Source of the DNA: Emydura subglobosa | Lineage: Eukaryota > Chordata > Testudines > Chelidae | Direction of reading: 5' to 3' | Assembly (NCBI GenBank): GCA_007922225.1 | Contig: ML680053.1 | Location: 8,788,217-8,852,216, forward strand | DNA: 64,000 nucleotides | Shown: positions 1 through 11,245 of the stretch, piece by piece | How the letters are laid out: every line of letters starts with the position of its first letter | Numbering within the stretch: position 1 is the first letter of the stretch | The notes under the pieces: generated by a model | Database searches by the model: none | The model's input: only the letters and a program-made list of their open reading frames with translations | What the model was told of the DNA's origin: nothing | Position numbers and translations under genes: made by a program

Positions 1-1290
1 GGACTTGATTAATGATGAATTGAAGGAGGGTAATATAATTAATGCAAATCAACATCAACATGGGAAATAGATCCTGTCAAACTAACTTGATTTGGTTGAT
101 AAAGTTAATAGTGGTGATGTAATATACTTAGACTTCTGGAAGGCTTTTGGCTTGATACTGCACAACACTTCAATTAAGAAACTAGAGCAAGATAAATGAA
201 CACGACACATATTAAAATGAATTAAAAGTTGGCTAACTGATAAGTCTCAAAACGTAATTGCTACAGGGGAATCGGCAGCAGACAGGTGTAGGGTGTAGGT
301 TGATTCTTCATCACTGACCATGTTTAAATCAAGGAACTTTTCTGGGCCCTAGGCTATTTAACATTTTTATCAACGACTTGGAAGAAAACAAAATCATCAC
401 TGATAAAGTTTGCAGTAACACAAAAAATTAGAGGCGTGGTAAATAACGGAGATACAGAGCAATCTGGATTGCTTGGTAAAATGGGCACAAACAATGTGCG
501 TTTAATACGGCTAAATGTAAAGTATACATCTAGGAATAAAGTGTGTAAGCCATACTTACAAGAGGCAGGACTCTAGCCTGGGATGCAGTGACTCTGAAAA
601 AGATCTGGAGGTTGTGATGGACAATCTGCTGACACTAATTCCCAATGCAACGCTGCGGCCAAAAGGGCTAATGCAATCCTTGGATGCATAAACAAGGGAA
701 CTTCAAGCAGAAGCAGAGAGGTTATATTGCCTCTGTATTTGGCACTGGTGCACCTGCTGCTAGAATACTGTGTCCATTTCTGGGCCCACAATTCAAGAAG
801 GAAGTTGATAAATTGTAGAGAGTTCAGCCAAGAGCCATGAGAATGATCAAAAAAATTAGAAAACCTGCCTCAGTGACAGATTAAGGAGCTCGGTCTATTT
901 ATTTTAACTTAGAGATGGCTAAGGGATAACTTGATTGCAATATATAAGTACCTAATGGGGAATAAATAATTAATAATGGACTCTTCAAACTACAAGAGAC
1001 AGAGAACAACAATCAAACAGTTGGAAGTTGAAACAAGACAAATTCAGATTAGAAATAAAGTGTAAAAATATTTTTAAACAGTGAGGATAATTAACCACGG
1101 GACCAATTTATGTAGGGTGTGGTTGATTCTTCATCACTGACCATGTTTAAATCAAGTTTGGATATATTTTTCTAAAAGATATACTCCAGGAATTATTTTG
1201 GGGCACCTCTATGGCCTGTGTTTTACAGGAGGTCAGACTAGGTGATCACTATGGTCCCTTCTGGCCTTGGAATCTACTGAGTGTACGAGA
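1..1290 (+). mobile_element. CR1 LINE, 3' part, sense, heavily decayed
   Basis: Translated pieces on the + strand resemble a CR1 reverse transcriptase in several frames, including an IFINDLEE block near 365-390 and a SWLTD block near 230-245. Stops and frame breaks occur throughout, so it cannot make protein. The right end (about 1195-1290) carries the typical CR1 3' segment: a GGTCAGACTAG block followed by GATCACTATGGTCCCTTCTG. The left edge is cut by the window. The family call rests on remembered CR1 structure. Confidence 0.85.
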
Positions 1291-2640
1291 ACAGCGCTAA
1301 AATAATTACAGAAGTGAAGTATTTGGATCCAAAGGGGGGGGGCGGGGCGCGAGAGAATCTGAGAACACCAGAGGGAGCTATTGCATAATCCATCTTAAAC
1401 AGGTTTACTGAAGACAAGGAACTGTCAGAAGCTAAAGTCAAGATTTACTCAAATGATTTAAAACGGCTCAGATTTTGCACGTTTCTTTTTAAATCCACTT
1501 TTAACTCAACACAAAAAGTTTCCTGAAAGTTAAACAAGATAGACAGACAACAGAACGTTAGAAGGGAAGGCACAGGTCAAACATTTACAGATCCTCTCAA
1601 CTAAGTTTTTTTAAAGTCAGATCTTACAAAAAATTTAGTATGAATTTATTTTCCAGTGGTGGGAAAACAGGTTTTCCCTGGTAGCTTTGTCAGCCCAAAG
1701 AACAAGATGGGGCTGAGTGCACAGAAATCTAAAAGTGAAATTGACTAGAAACAAAAACTCACTTTTATTGTCCAATTGGTGTGAACCGCAAAAAAATAAA
1801 ACAGCAGCAATGATACAGAAATGAATACAGCAGATTTTTAAAATTCAGATTTTAATCATCATCTAAAGTATTAACTGTAACATCAATCAAGAGATAATCT
1901 ATTATTTTACACTGTGTATTTGTATATGTAAGGAGTTATATAGATAGTAAACCTACAATTACAGTATTGCTACCAGCAGGGGCAATACTCCTAAAGGTAC
2001 ATGCATGAAGACATTCATCCTGAGTACATTTACATAGGCTTAAAACATCACCACCAACAGTAGCGCTGCAAGCTAGCCCTTCAGAAAAGCATTCTATTTT
2101 ACAATTGTAGCAGTAATCCATATGTTGCTTCAGCACTTATTTATGGCCATGGTAACCCACAACCTTGAATTTACACTTCTGAAATGTGTGTTAAAACATG
2201 GAATGTAAGAAGGCTATATAGCAGGTGTTTATGAACAAATATATAAAGTTAGACATGTAAATATGTAAAAGATAACAGTAGCAAGGGAGTTCTTTGGAAA
2301 GTCACAACCATGAAAGACATCTCAGGTGAAAAAAATTGGCTATTTCAAAAGTACAGGAATTTTCAAAATCCTTGTATTATAACAGATTTATGATCTTATT
2401 TTTACACAGCACCTTTGATCCAGAAGGACAAAGTATTTGGTGAAAACTATCTAAATATACATTTCACCTATTGCTCAAAGGCAGCAACCTCCAGATGGAA
2501 CACTGCAACTATTTAACAGTGCACAGAAACATTTTAGAACTGTCTCCATTTGAAAAGGCCTGATAAAAATGTAGGTAGACAGGCTATCATTTACCCTAGT
2601 TTATATTCATTTTGAGTATCTAAAAGATCAGCTAAGGCTC
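1291..2640. other. AT-rich non-coding stretch, nothing recognised
   Basis: No exon with splice sites and no recognisable repeat was seen. There is a short G run near 1336-1350. Short ORFs here show no coding character. If the PRCP exon call is right, this lies inside or downstream of the PRCP gene. Confidence 0.5.
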
Positions 2641-2644
2641 TGGG

Positions 2645-2905
2645 ATGAAGGGCTGGTTCACACTGACCGTGCGATTCAGCGGCAGTCGACGGGAGTTACG
2701 CAAACTACGCAGAGTAGTTTGCGTAACTGACGTCGACTGCTCAGCTTCCCTTCAGCTTCCCTTCAGCATTCCCGTCGGCTCAGCGCTATGCTACTTGAGG
2801 GGGTGGACTTACTCAGGTAACTTCCTGATCAATTGAGCGGGTCTCACTGACCGCTCTATCGATCCTGAAAGATCGCCGCCGTCAGTGTAAACATAGCTGA
2901 AGACT
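2645..2905. mobile_element. CpG-rich MITE-like element with near-perfect central palindrome
   Basis: The ends are inverted: GGCTGGTTCACACTGAC at the left and the reverse complement of GCTATGTTTACACTGAC at the right (near 2886-2902). The interior has a 14-bp perfect stem, GTTACGCAAACTAC, with a 5-nt loop (about 2694-2726). Flanking TCGAC blocks on each side extend the symmetry. CpG is far denser than in the surrounding AT-rich DNA, which suggests a fairly young insertion. The overall plan resembles Harbinger-type non-autonomous elements common in turtles. The ORF running through it is not taken as a gene. Confidence 0.65.
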
Positions 2906-3654
2906 AGTCAACAACTTCACTTCTTGGTGCTCAGTGGAACTTTCTACATAAAGTCAACCATGCAAGAATCAGAGCCTACTTAGGAGCTGGTCAGAAACTG
3001 CAGAATGAACTCCCCCAGTAACTTCAGACCATGGCAAACCTCACCACCAGCTCCTTGACCTTGCCTTATTATGTGTATGTTGCTATCCAAACCACAATAC
3101 TCCACTCTCCATACTGCACCCCCTGGGGAGAGGATGGGAGAACAAAAAAGTGGCAGTCACAATGGTTAGTCACATTACCTTCCTGTGGTGCATTAAGCAG
3201 TCACATACTATTGTGATAAATGCAGTATAACAAGATATACGGAACAGAAGAGGGCATCAGGGCTAAGAGCCCTTCTCTTTTCAGAAATGCCATGTGATCT
3301 TTAATGCCCACAAAGTCAGGACCTTGGTTCTAAGTTTCCTCCAGAGGAGATATTACCCATTTTTTTAAAGCTACTGTATATAACTGCAGTGTTATTTATC
3401 CCCTTGACATTCTGGCAGGATCACAAGACTCTAAAGTTTTGCTATGATGGCTTATATTTCAGAGTCCCTCTATGCAATAATCACTTTGTTTTACATAGTT
3501 GGATATTTCATTTGCAACTGAGTTTACTTTAGTGATTCCATTGGTGAACAGCCAAAAAAGAACTTAAATAAAGAAGGACATCCTCCAAGTGCTCATCCTG
3601 CCTGAATTATTTCCTCACCGTGGGAAGATACAGGAAGGGCAGAGGATATCCTCT

Positions 3655-3925
3655 TGCCTTGAGAAGCAGTGTGGTCATAGACCTGCCTGTGACTCGAGGG
3701 ACCTGGGGTTCTATTCTCAGTTCCGCCACTGACCTGCAGTCTGACCTCAGGCAAGTTACTTTGCTTTTCTGTGCCAGTTTTCCCCAACCAGTTTTTGCAT
3801 GTCCTTCCTTAAGCTCTTCAGGATAACGACGGTCTCTTCTATGCATATGGGCTTGATGCTGTACAACTGGACCTCACTCTTGTTTAGGGCTTTTGGTTAC
3901 TATCCTATTATAAATAATAAATGTC
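3655..3925 (+). repeat. MIR/CORE-type SINE
   Basis: The order is a tRNA-like head with a B-box-like GGTTCTATTCTCAG (about 3707-3720), a CORE-like block with CTCAGGCAAGTTACTT (about 3748-3763), and a tail with GATGCTGTACAAC ending in AATAATAAATG (about 3914). This is MIR architecture. Short ORFs on both strands here are chance readings of the SINE. Confidence 0.7.
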
Positions 3926-4324
3926 CTCAAGTCAATGCCAACAAGACACACCAATAGTTTAAAAATAAAATGTAATTTACCTTTTATGGCGGAGAGGGAG
4001 GCGAGAAAGGGAATAAAAGCTAGGTAGAAATCAAGCTTTTATATTACAATAGCAAGGATTTCACACTATACTGCCATTTTGAGATTATTTACACTTCATT
4101 CTTGTTCGCAAAGGATAAAGCTCCGCTTTGTGTCACCTTTTGTGAGTGAAATTCTCTCCCTTCTCAGTGCCAATTTAGTTTTATTTAAATGTAACCGTAA
4201 AACTTTAGTACTGCCAGCCTCGAGATCAAAAATCATGAGTCTTGAAAAACCAGGATTTAAAAATAATCAAATTGTGTTTTTAATCTGTTTTATGACATTT
4301 TAGATCCTCTCTTTTCCCCTACCA

Positions 4325-5195
4325 ATGTGTGCGCACGTGATAGAATTTCAGGTTGAAATATCAACCTTTAATCCACACAAAAACACACCCGTCTCCCAGG
4401 CTGCTCAGTTGACGTCCCTTTGCCCTGTCCTCACCCCTAAGACAGGAAAAGGACGTCAGCTCCCCAATCACAGCCTTGATGCAGCAGCAACATCCTGTTG
4501 CCAGCTCTGCCCACACATCGACTCTAGTGACACCATCACTAGTCCTAACCACATCAGCCGCACCATAAGGGGCTCATTCACCTGCACATCTACTAATGTA
4601 ATATATGCCATTATGCGCCAGCAATGCCCCTCTGCCATGTACATTGGCCAAACCAGACTGTCACTATGCAAAAGAATAAATGGACACAAATCAGACATTA
4701 AAAACAACAACATCCATAAACCAGTCGGAGAACACTTCAATCTCCCAGGACACTCTGTCGCTGACTTGAAAGTTCCCATACTTCTACAAAAAAACTTCAA
4801 AAACAGACTTCAGAGAGAAACTGCTGAGCTAGAACTCATATACAAACTTGACACAATCAAACTGGGTCTGAATCAGGACTTGAAATGGTTCTCTCATTAC
4901 AAGAAGTAATTGTCACTGTTCACACATTCTCACCTAATCAATGGTTGTGAATAGGCCTCATCTACTCTAACTGAATGGACTTTGCTTTTATCTACCTTCC
5001 CCATTGTTGTTACTTACCCTTGGATATGTATATACACAACTCCTATCTGATTTCTATTCCTTACAGCTGACGAAGTGGGTTACAGCCCATGAAAGCTTAT
5101 GCCTGCAGAAATTAAATGTGTTAGTCTTTAAAGTGCTACAGCACTCTCATTGTTTTTGTTTTATACTGACTAGCGCGGCTACCCCTCTGGAACTC
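4325..5195 (+). mobile_element. Penelope-like retroelement, 3' end with GIY-YIG domain
   Basis: An open frame (4325-4909, 194 codons) encodes the C-terminal part of a Penelope-like element. Visible marks are CTSTNVIYAI, then a C-containing spacer, MYIGQT (the YIG part of GIY-YIG), an R-x3-H stretch (KRINGHKSDI) and a conserved GEHFNLPGH block. The non-coding tail (about 5060-5195) carries GACGAAGTGGGTTACAGCCC and GAAAGCTTATGCCTGCAG, typical of sauropsid Penelope 3' ends. No reverse transcriptase domain is visible, so the copy is 5' truncated. The frame being open for 585 nt suggests a modest age. Family call is from remembered motifs. Confidence 0.8.
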
Positions 5196-7420
5196 TCTGC
5201 CTTCTGCTGCCCTCGAACGTCTCTATGCAGGAGCACCACTGTCCTGGCTTCCCATTCCCCTTCCTCCTGCTGCCCCAAGACCCTCTCTGTGCTACAGGGC
5301 CAGACATGAAGGCAGGTCAGATGCGTTTCCTCAGCCCCAAGGCTCTCGCATGAAGTTCTGCCCACCTGCCAAGCCCTGAAAATCGTGGGATTGAATCATG
5401 GGACCTTCTTGTGTCATCATCACAGCTCCCCAGGCAGGCTCCAAAATTCCATGACTTGCGATCAAGTCATGAGTTGGCAACACGGCGACTCCCCTGGCTG
5501 CTCAAAGGGGATTCCACCCCCCCCTTACCCACCCAACTACCTCCCAGCTGAGGGAGTTGCCATTCTATACCTGCCATCTTCCACCCCAACACTGCCCTCT
5601 GCATAGTCCTCAACCTCCTTCCTACCTCAACATTCCCCTGCAGCCCCTCATTCTTCCCCATCTATCTTTCAGAGTCTCTGCTGGCTGCTCCTCACTGTCC
5701 TGGAGTCCTGCTCTGCCCCCTGAACCATAGACTGAAGCTATGCTCATGAGCAAAGTGGCTGCCAAACTGTGGGAAGGGACAGCCAGCTTTATAAGGGGCA
5801 GCCTCACTTCCAAATGCAGATCGACTTTAGGGAAGTGGTGACCCATTGGTAATAATATGAGATGGTGGCCATGTTGAATAAGGGAGAATTCATGAGTTGG
5901 CCACCTGTGAACACATCTTTATGAAACAGGTAAAAAGACACCCAAAATTGCTAGAGACATGATGAAATCACAAGAGCTGGCAATATTGAAACTTTGCTTT
6001 TTGAGTTCATTTTCCCATTTTAAGCTAGTGGGCTTCAACTTGTGCACCAATTTTCTGTTCAATGGGTGTTTGTTGCATTCTTTTTAGAATGCCGATACTT
6101 GTAGAAGATGCTCCAGCTTAAATAATATAGCAAAATTCTAACTATGATCTGTTTAAACAAGAACAGAAGGGGTGAACTGGGAAATATTTCCATCTCTTAC
6201 TGCACTGGATCATGCACTTTTCCAATAACTTTGAAATACTCAAGGGCAATTAGATGTGTTAAAGTGCTAAATAAGTGCAAAATATTTGTTTATAATAAAT
6301 AACTGAATTTGCCTTCCATTTTTTGGTTGAAAAAAATTAGTTGTATCTTTAGTGGTCAATTTCCTCCCCTCTCTCAGCTTCAATGTTTTTAAAAACAGAC
6401 TCTAGAAGGCTGGCCTCCTAATGTGTCAGAGCCTAGTTCTGCCGGTCTTTATGACAGTAATGATAATCCAGAGTGTTATTTTAGATCTTGAATTAATTTT
6501 CAAAGGTTGGATTAGGAAATTAAATCATTTCACGAAGTGCCAAAAGGAAATCAGTTTGTAATAGCATGACATACAGGAGTACTGTTAAGATAAGACTTTA
6601 CTTCCTGGCCCAGCTTTTTGACCCAAGTCAGGGTTAATATCTTATCACATGGCAGGGACTAGTATTCACTTACTCCAGTGGTTACTTTAACACAGGAGAG
6701 ACACTGGAATTTACAACCTAATTTTTTCAGAAAATTGTAAATGCCTGAGAACAGGGACTCATAGTGGAAGCGCCTCTTCAACTGTGACTGTACATTGTAA
6801 GCTGGCTGCAACGTGTCTTCTTCTCTAGTGTTTCAGTGGGATAAGAGTGAGTTGTTATACTTTCACTTGTTTCACTAGGGCTTGTTTTATTTTGTAGCCT
6901 TGTTCTGAATAGACGGCTATTGTTTAAATAAAATCACCCACTTCTAGCACCCATTTGTCTCTTGTGATTAGAAACACTCAAAAGGGAAATCCTGGAGAGG
7001 AACTCCGCTATTGTCCTCATCACACAGTTTAGACAAACTCCCTGGAAAACAACAGGCTGAAAAATACTCAGACCACCCAGAGGAAACTCTGCTATTCACC
7101 TTAGCCCCTGTTAAAAACAAGTCACCCAGTGAGCAGAACATAATGCAGGGCTATTTTTATATAAAATCAAAACAAACAGTTACAATTTAAAGGAGAACAC
7201 AGCGAAAGGCTTGGGGAAGTGAAAGACATTCTTGGTTGCACAATTTCCCCTTCCTTTGAAACAGCATTGGGCTTCTGATTAAAAGCCCAGATAACCATGC
7301 CATGTAAGGCAGTGTCAGAATAAATTTGGGTTTTAATTATTTAAGAAAAAACCTGTGGAAATCACAGTAAGATCATGCTGGGAGTGTCTAGTCTGCAATA
7401 ATAGAACACCCTCATGGAGT
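5196..7420. other. Non-coding region, possible old repeats, no gene seen
   Basis: The part from 5200 to 6000 is pyrimidine-rich and contains paired phrases such as TCATGAGTTGGC (about 5466-5477 and 5891-5902), suggesting an old hAT-type remnant, but I could not set its ends. The part from 6000 to 7420 shows nothing I recognise. Confidence 0.35.
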
Positions 7421-7423
7421 CCT

Positions 7424-7573
7424 AGAGTGTAGACACCAGCCTGAGCCCAAACACATACACAGCAATTTTATAGTCCCACAGTCTGAGCCTGCCTCTTCCC
7501 CCTCCCAAACCCACGGCAAGGCCAAGACAGCTGACACAAGCCACAGGTGTTTTATTGCAGTGTAGACATGCCT
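7424..7573. mobile_element. MITE fragment related to the 23.0-kb element
   Basis: It contains GAGTGTAGACACC at the left, GCAATTTTATAG inside, and TTTTATTGCAGTGTAGACATGCC at the right. The right end matches the style of the complete element at 23004-23221 (ATTGCAGTGTAGACATACCC). The left terminal repeat is degraded or missing. Confidence 0.5.
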
Positions 7574-7844
7574 TCCCACTCTCTTCACTGCACCCCCCCA
7601 TCACATCATTCTTCAAGCAACAGACAGATTTGTGTGGCAGAGAACCAAAGAAGTGTAAAACTGCTGTAAAGCACTATCCCAATACATGAGCAGTTTTCCT
7701 TTCTGTTCAGTTCAGTGCCACTTTAAATCAGGGCATTCTGTCTGAAATAAAATAAATAATATGGCCCCAGCAAAGTGCTTCTATGAGGAGAAGAAAAAAA
7801 AAAATACTTATCTGGGTCTGAGCAGGATCACTCGAGGAGGATTA

Positions 7845-7965
7845 TTCTGCATGGCTCAGAGATGCAATAGGCACCTCACAACAGGTGAAAAAATACAGTC
7901 CCTGCCCCAAACAGCTTACAATCTTATATTAGACACGACAAAACAGCAGGGACAAATGAGGTGAA
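7845..7965 (-). repeat. MIR/CORE SINE tail fragment, antisense
   Basis: It carries the recurrent tail block CAGTCCCTGCCCC followed by AACAGCTTACAATCTTATA. The same block, more or less diverged, recurs at about 11.2, 22.95, 32.15 and 53.67 kb on this strand. The reverse complement occurs at 26.57, 51.33 and 54.0 kb. Confidence 0.5.
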
Positions 7966-8654
7966 GATTAGATGTGCCCCCATTTTGGTTGTTCAATCAC
8001 CGGTATTTTTCTAAGTAGCTAATGTTAGGGATAATATAAACTCATGTTGTGGGAGTCACAGAAGACGAGATAGTCTTAGGGATGGATTTGAATGAGGAAA
8101 GTGAACTGGTACCCCATCCCTATGGTCTTATCACCCTTGAGGTGACATGTTTGGTGAAAGATGTAAGCCATGTGCAGGGATGTGTTTTTATTTGTTTTGG
8201 GAGGCACTTGGCACTTCTAAGCATTGTTAAATAGCAGCAGCAGATAGTAATACACACTACATAGTCTCAATTTTAAAACAAACCAGGAAAAAGAAATATT
8301 GACCCTAAATGCATCTTTTTTAATTGAACTTTGCTTTTGAACAAGACAAGATGAAAATATGCTGTATAATACATATTCAGGTTTTGCTAGAATTTCATAA
8401 ACTAGGCCTAACAAACATGGGTCCAAAAAGAAGTTTTAGCTTGTAGCAAAACACTTCTTTTCAACTAGACAGTTTCACGTGTGACTGGGCCACCCATTCT
8501 TTATGAATACACAACTAGACTGAAATACGGTCACTCCCATAAAACCTGAATCTCCTGACCTTTAAATGGCAGATTCACATATACCCATTAAGTTAGCCAC
8601 TTAGCGTCACGAGGAAGCTTTTATTATATAATCCCAGAACAGGTATTTTGTGCA

Positions 8655-8860
8655 ATCATGGAAACACAGAACTGGAAGGGAGCTCTAGACGTCATCTAGT
8701 CCACCCCTCTATGCTGAGGCAGGATTAAGTATACCTAGACCATCACCGAAAGTGTTTGACTAACCTGTTCTTAAAGACCTCAGACATTGGGGTTTTCCAC
8801 AACACAACTTTTAGGCCCAGAATCCCAATTTCTTTAGGGAGGACTTTAGAAATAATAGGT
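8655..8860 (-). mobile_element. CR1 3' fragment, antisense
   Basis: Typical antisense CR1 3' end phrases: GTCATCTAGTCCACCCC (about 8691-8707), then a block ending TTGACTAACCTGTTC and a TTGGGGTTTTCCACAAC block. It is very short, with no coding capacity. Confidence 0.75.
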
Positions 8861-8904
8861 ACATCAGTATTAAATGGTTGCTGGGTCTGTCTAGCAGCCT
8901 AATC

Positions 8905-9165
8905 TTTCAGAACCAGAAGTGTAGGACTGAGAGGTACCTCGAGAGGTCATCTAGTCCAGTCCCCTGAAGCACTCAAGGCAAGACTACGAAATAGCTAGAC
9001 CATTCCTGACAAGTATTTGTCTAACTTGTTCATAAAAACGTCCAGTGATGGAGATTCCACAACTTCTGTAGGCAATTTTTTCCAGTGCTTACCTACCCTG
9101 ACAGTTAGGAAGCTTTTCCCTTATGTCCAATCTAAACCGCCTTGCTGCAATTTAAGCCCAAATTA
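8905..9165 (-). mobile_element. CR1 3' fragment, antisense, second copy
   Basis: It contains GAGAGGTCATCTAGTCCAGTC, then TGTCTAACTTGTTC, GATGGAGATTCCACAAC and a segment ending GTCCAATCTAAACCGCC. It is laid out like the neighbouring copy at 8655-8860 but diverged from it, so the two are separate insertions. Confidence 0.8.
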
Positions 9166-9395
9166 GTCATAGAACCATACAACATCAAAGACCATCAGCT
9201 GCCATGCTGGCAGTGCTGCAGCAGTGCTCTACACTGCTACATGAAAGCCCTAGAAGAGACAACAGCAGCTCAAGACGGGAGAGAGAGCCAGAACATTTGG
9301 GACAATACTAGACTTGGTCCCCTGTGACAGGAAATGCCAGAAGCAAAATGTAGACTTGGAAACACTTTCCCACAGAGACCAAGGTAAGATAGCTG

Positions 9396-9823
9396 CAGGG
9401 TTGCCAACTTTACATTTTAGTTTGTACTGATATGAAGATCTGCAAGTTAATTTTTTTTACTGACATCACTAAAAATACCATAGACAATACAATAATGTCA
9501 CAAAAGCGTGTACTCACTCACGATATTCTGTACACAGGAATTCAGAATTATGCAATTGTTTAGCTGCAGTTAATTGATCATCTGGGTTCTTTGGGCATGT
9601 GCAATAATAGAAAACAGGAAATTGATAAAGTCATGATCAGTGTAGTTTTATGTTACAAGAAGGGATTCTGAACTATGACAATCAATGTCAAAATATAATA
9701 TGTTTTATTGCTACCCAATTTCACAGACATTTTCACTTATTTACAGACAGTGTTAAAATTGTACTTTTTTTTTTTTTTTTTTTTACTGACTGTCTGTAAA
9801 TTTACAGATGGTTGGCAACCCTA
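9396..9823. mobile_element. Non-autonomous hAT-like element with CAGGGTTGCCAAC ends
   Basis: The left end, CAGGGTTGCCAAC, is matched by the right end, GTTGGCAACCCTA, as an inverted repeat with one terminal mismatch. A second inner inverted pair, TTTACAGACAGT (about 9742) and ACTGTCTGTAAA (about 9789), brackets a long T run (about 9765-9784). The target duplication is unclear. No coding capacity is seen. Confidence 0.65.
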
Positions 9824-10177
9824 ACTCTGCCAACCTCTGAGGCCTCGGTTTTAAAAAACAAAACAAAAAACAAAAGCCCCCCAAGATCTGCACTGCCACA
9901 TTTTCTGGTATCCACACGTACACAGCAGACACTCAGGCAATGTTTTCCCCAATGACTTCTATGCAGAATTAACTTCTCCTTGAACTAAACTGTCCTAACT
10001 TTGGAGAATATGACTGCCTCCATGGAGTAATTTAAAAAGCGGGGGGGGAAAAAAGTATTTTTTCATGTTAAAATCATTTAGGGGAAAAATATGGTTGTTT
10101 TACAAAATTAGCATTCTGAAATGATAAAACCTCAATAGAACTTGTACTCCTAAACCCCTTAGGATCCTGCTTGGTCT

Positions 10178-10200
10178 TTTTTTTTTTTTTTTTTTTTTTA
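10178..10200. repeat. Poly-T tract
   Basis: An uninterrupted T run of about 22 bases followed by TAAAAA. Confidence 0.9.
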
Positions 10201-10454
10201 AAAACCAAAAGTGGTGTTTTAAAAAGCTTAACTATTCTTTTATCTGAAAATCAGCTATAGATTCCAAAGTGGTCCATTTTAACCTTGAGATTAAATTCAT
10301 GTTGTGATAGCACAAAGATGATTGGATAGTTGCAGTCTGGGAGTGGCATTAATCAACGGGTGGAGCAGCATTTCCCGAATACAGTAATTTAGTGCCAGGA
10401 TAAGGGTGGGGGAGTGCGTGTTAAATGTACAGGTCAAAGTTTTAGAAGAAAGAG

Positions 10455-10992
10455 TTCGGGTATGTCTACACTAGAAATGTAAGTCAACTTTCTTGCGTCG
10501 GTGGTGTGCTCATCCAGGAGGACTTCCACAGACCAAGAGGGGCACTGGAGGGAGCTGAAAGCCCAGTCTCCCAGCTCCCCTGGCAGTTCCCTGATGGGAG
10601 CCCGGCTGTCCCACAAGCACCTGGCAGGCTGCCCCTCGAGCCACCCGAGCTTCCCACCCCAGTTCCCCCCATGAGTGGAAGCTCTCCAGCTCTCCAGATG
10701 AGCAGGGGCAGTTGGGCTTTAGCTACCCTGCTTTCTTGTCAATTTCAAACAGCTCCTGCCATGAAATTGATAAGACAGCCAACAGCCAAAGGAAGGGACA
10801 TAGCCTCTACACAACACTGCATGCCCTAACTACACTGACATAAACCTTACCTCTCTCAGGGAGGTGGAGTTATGTTGGTGTAGTAGGGCACTTGCGTTGA
10901 TGGGAGGAAGGCTGTAATGTAGACATTGACATCATTAAGTCAACATAAGCTACCTTCCGTCTACCTAACGGTGTAGTGTAAACCAGCCCTTC
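10455..10992. mobile_element. MITE with GTCTACACT-type ends
   Basis: The left end is GGGTATGTCTACACTAG and the right end is GTGTAGTGTAAACCAGCCC, an imperfect inverted pair. Inside near the right side are CTAACTACACTGACATAAAC and GTTATGTTGGTGTAG, also mutually inverted in style. The GC-rich middle (10500-10740) gives short open frames on both strands without coding character. Confidence 0.55.
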
Positions 10993-11109
10993 GTTTTCAC
11001 AAGAGTGCAGAGAACAGCAGGCTAATAAAGGTATTTCAAGTGATTAAATCCCTGCATAGCTAGGATAATGTTTGTCCCGAGTACTAAGAGACAGTAAATT
11101 TTTCATTAT

Positions 11110-11245
11110 TTGTATCATGATATAGGCTAAGAGCCAGCTGGGATCAGGGGCCCAACGCTGTTAGGCATTACACAAACAGAATGAGACAATCTCCAGCCCT
11201 GCAGAATTTACAATTTAAACAGATAAACAAAAGATCGAGGAAGGA
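11110..11245 (-). repeat. MIR/CORE SINE tail fragment, antisense
   Basis: It contains GGATCAGGGGCCCAACGCTG, a CATTACACAAACAGAATGAG block, and CAGCCCTGCAGAATTTACAA, diverged copies of the recurrent tail. Confidence 0.5.
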
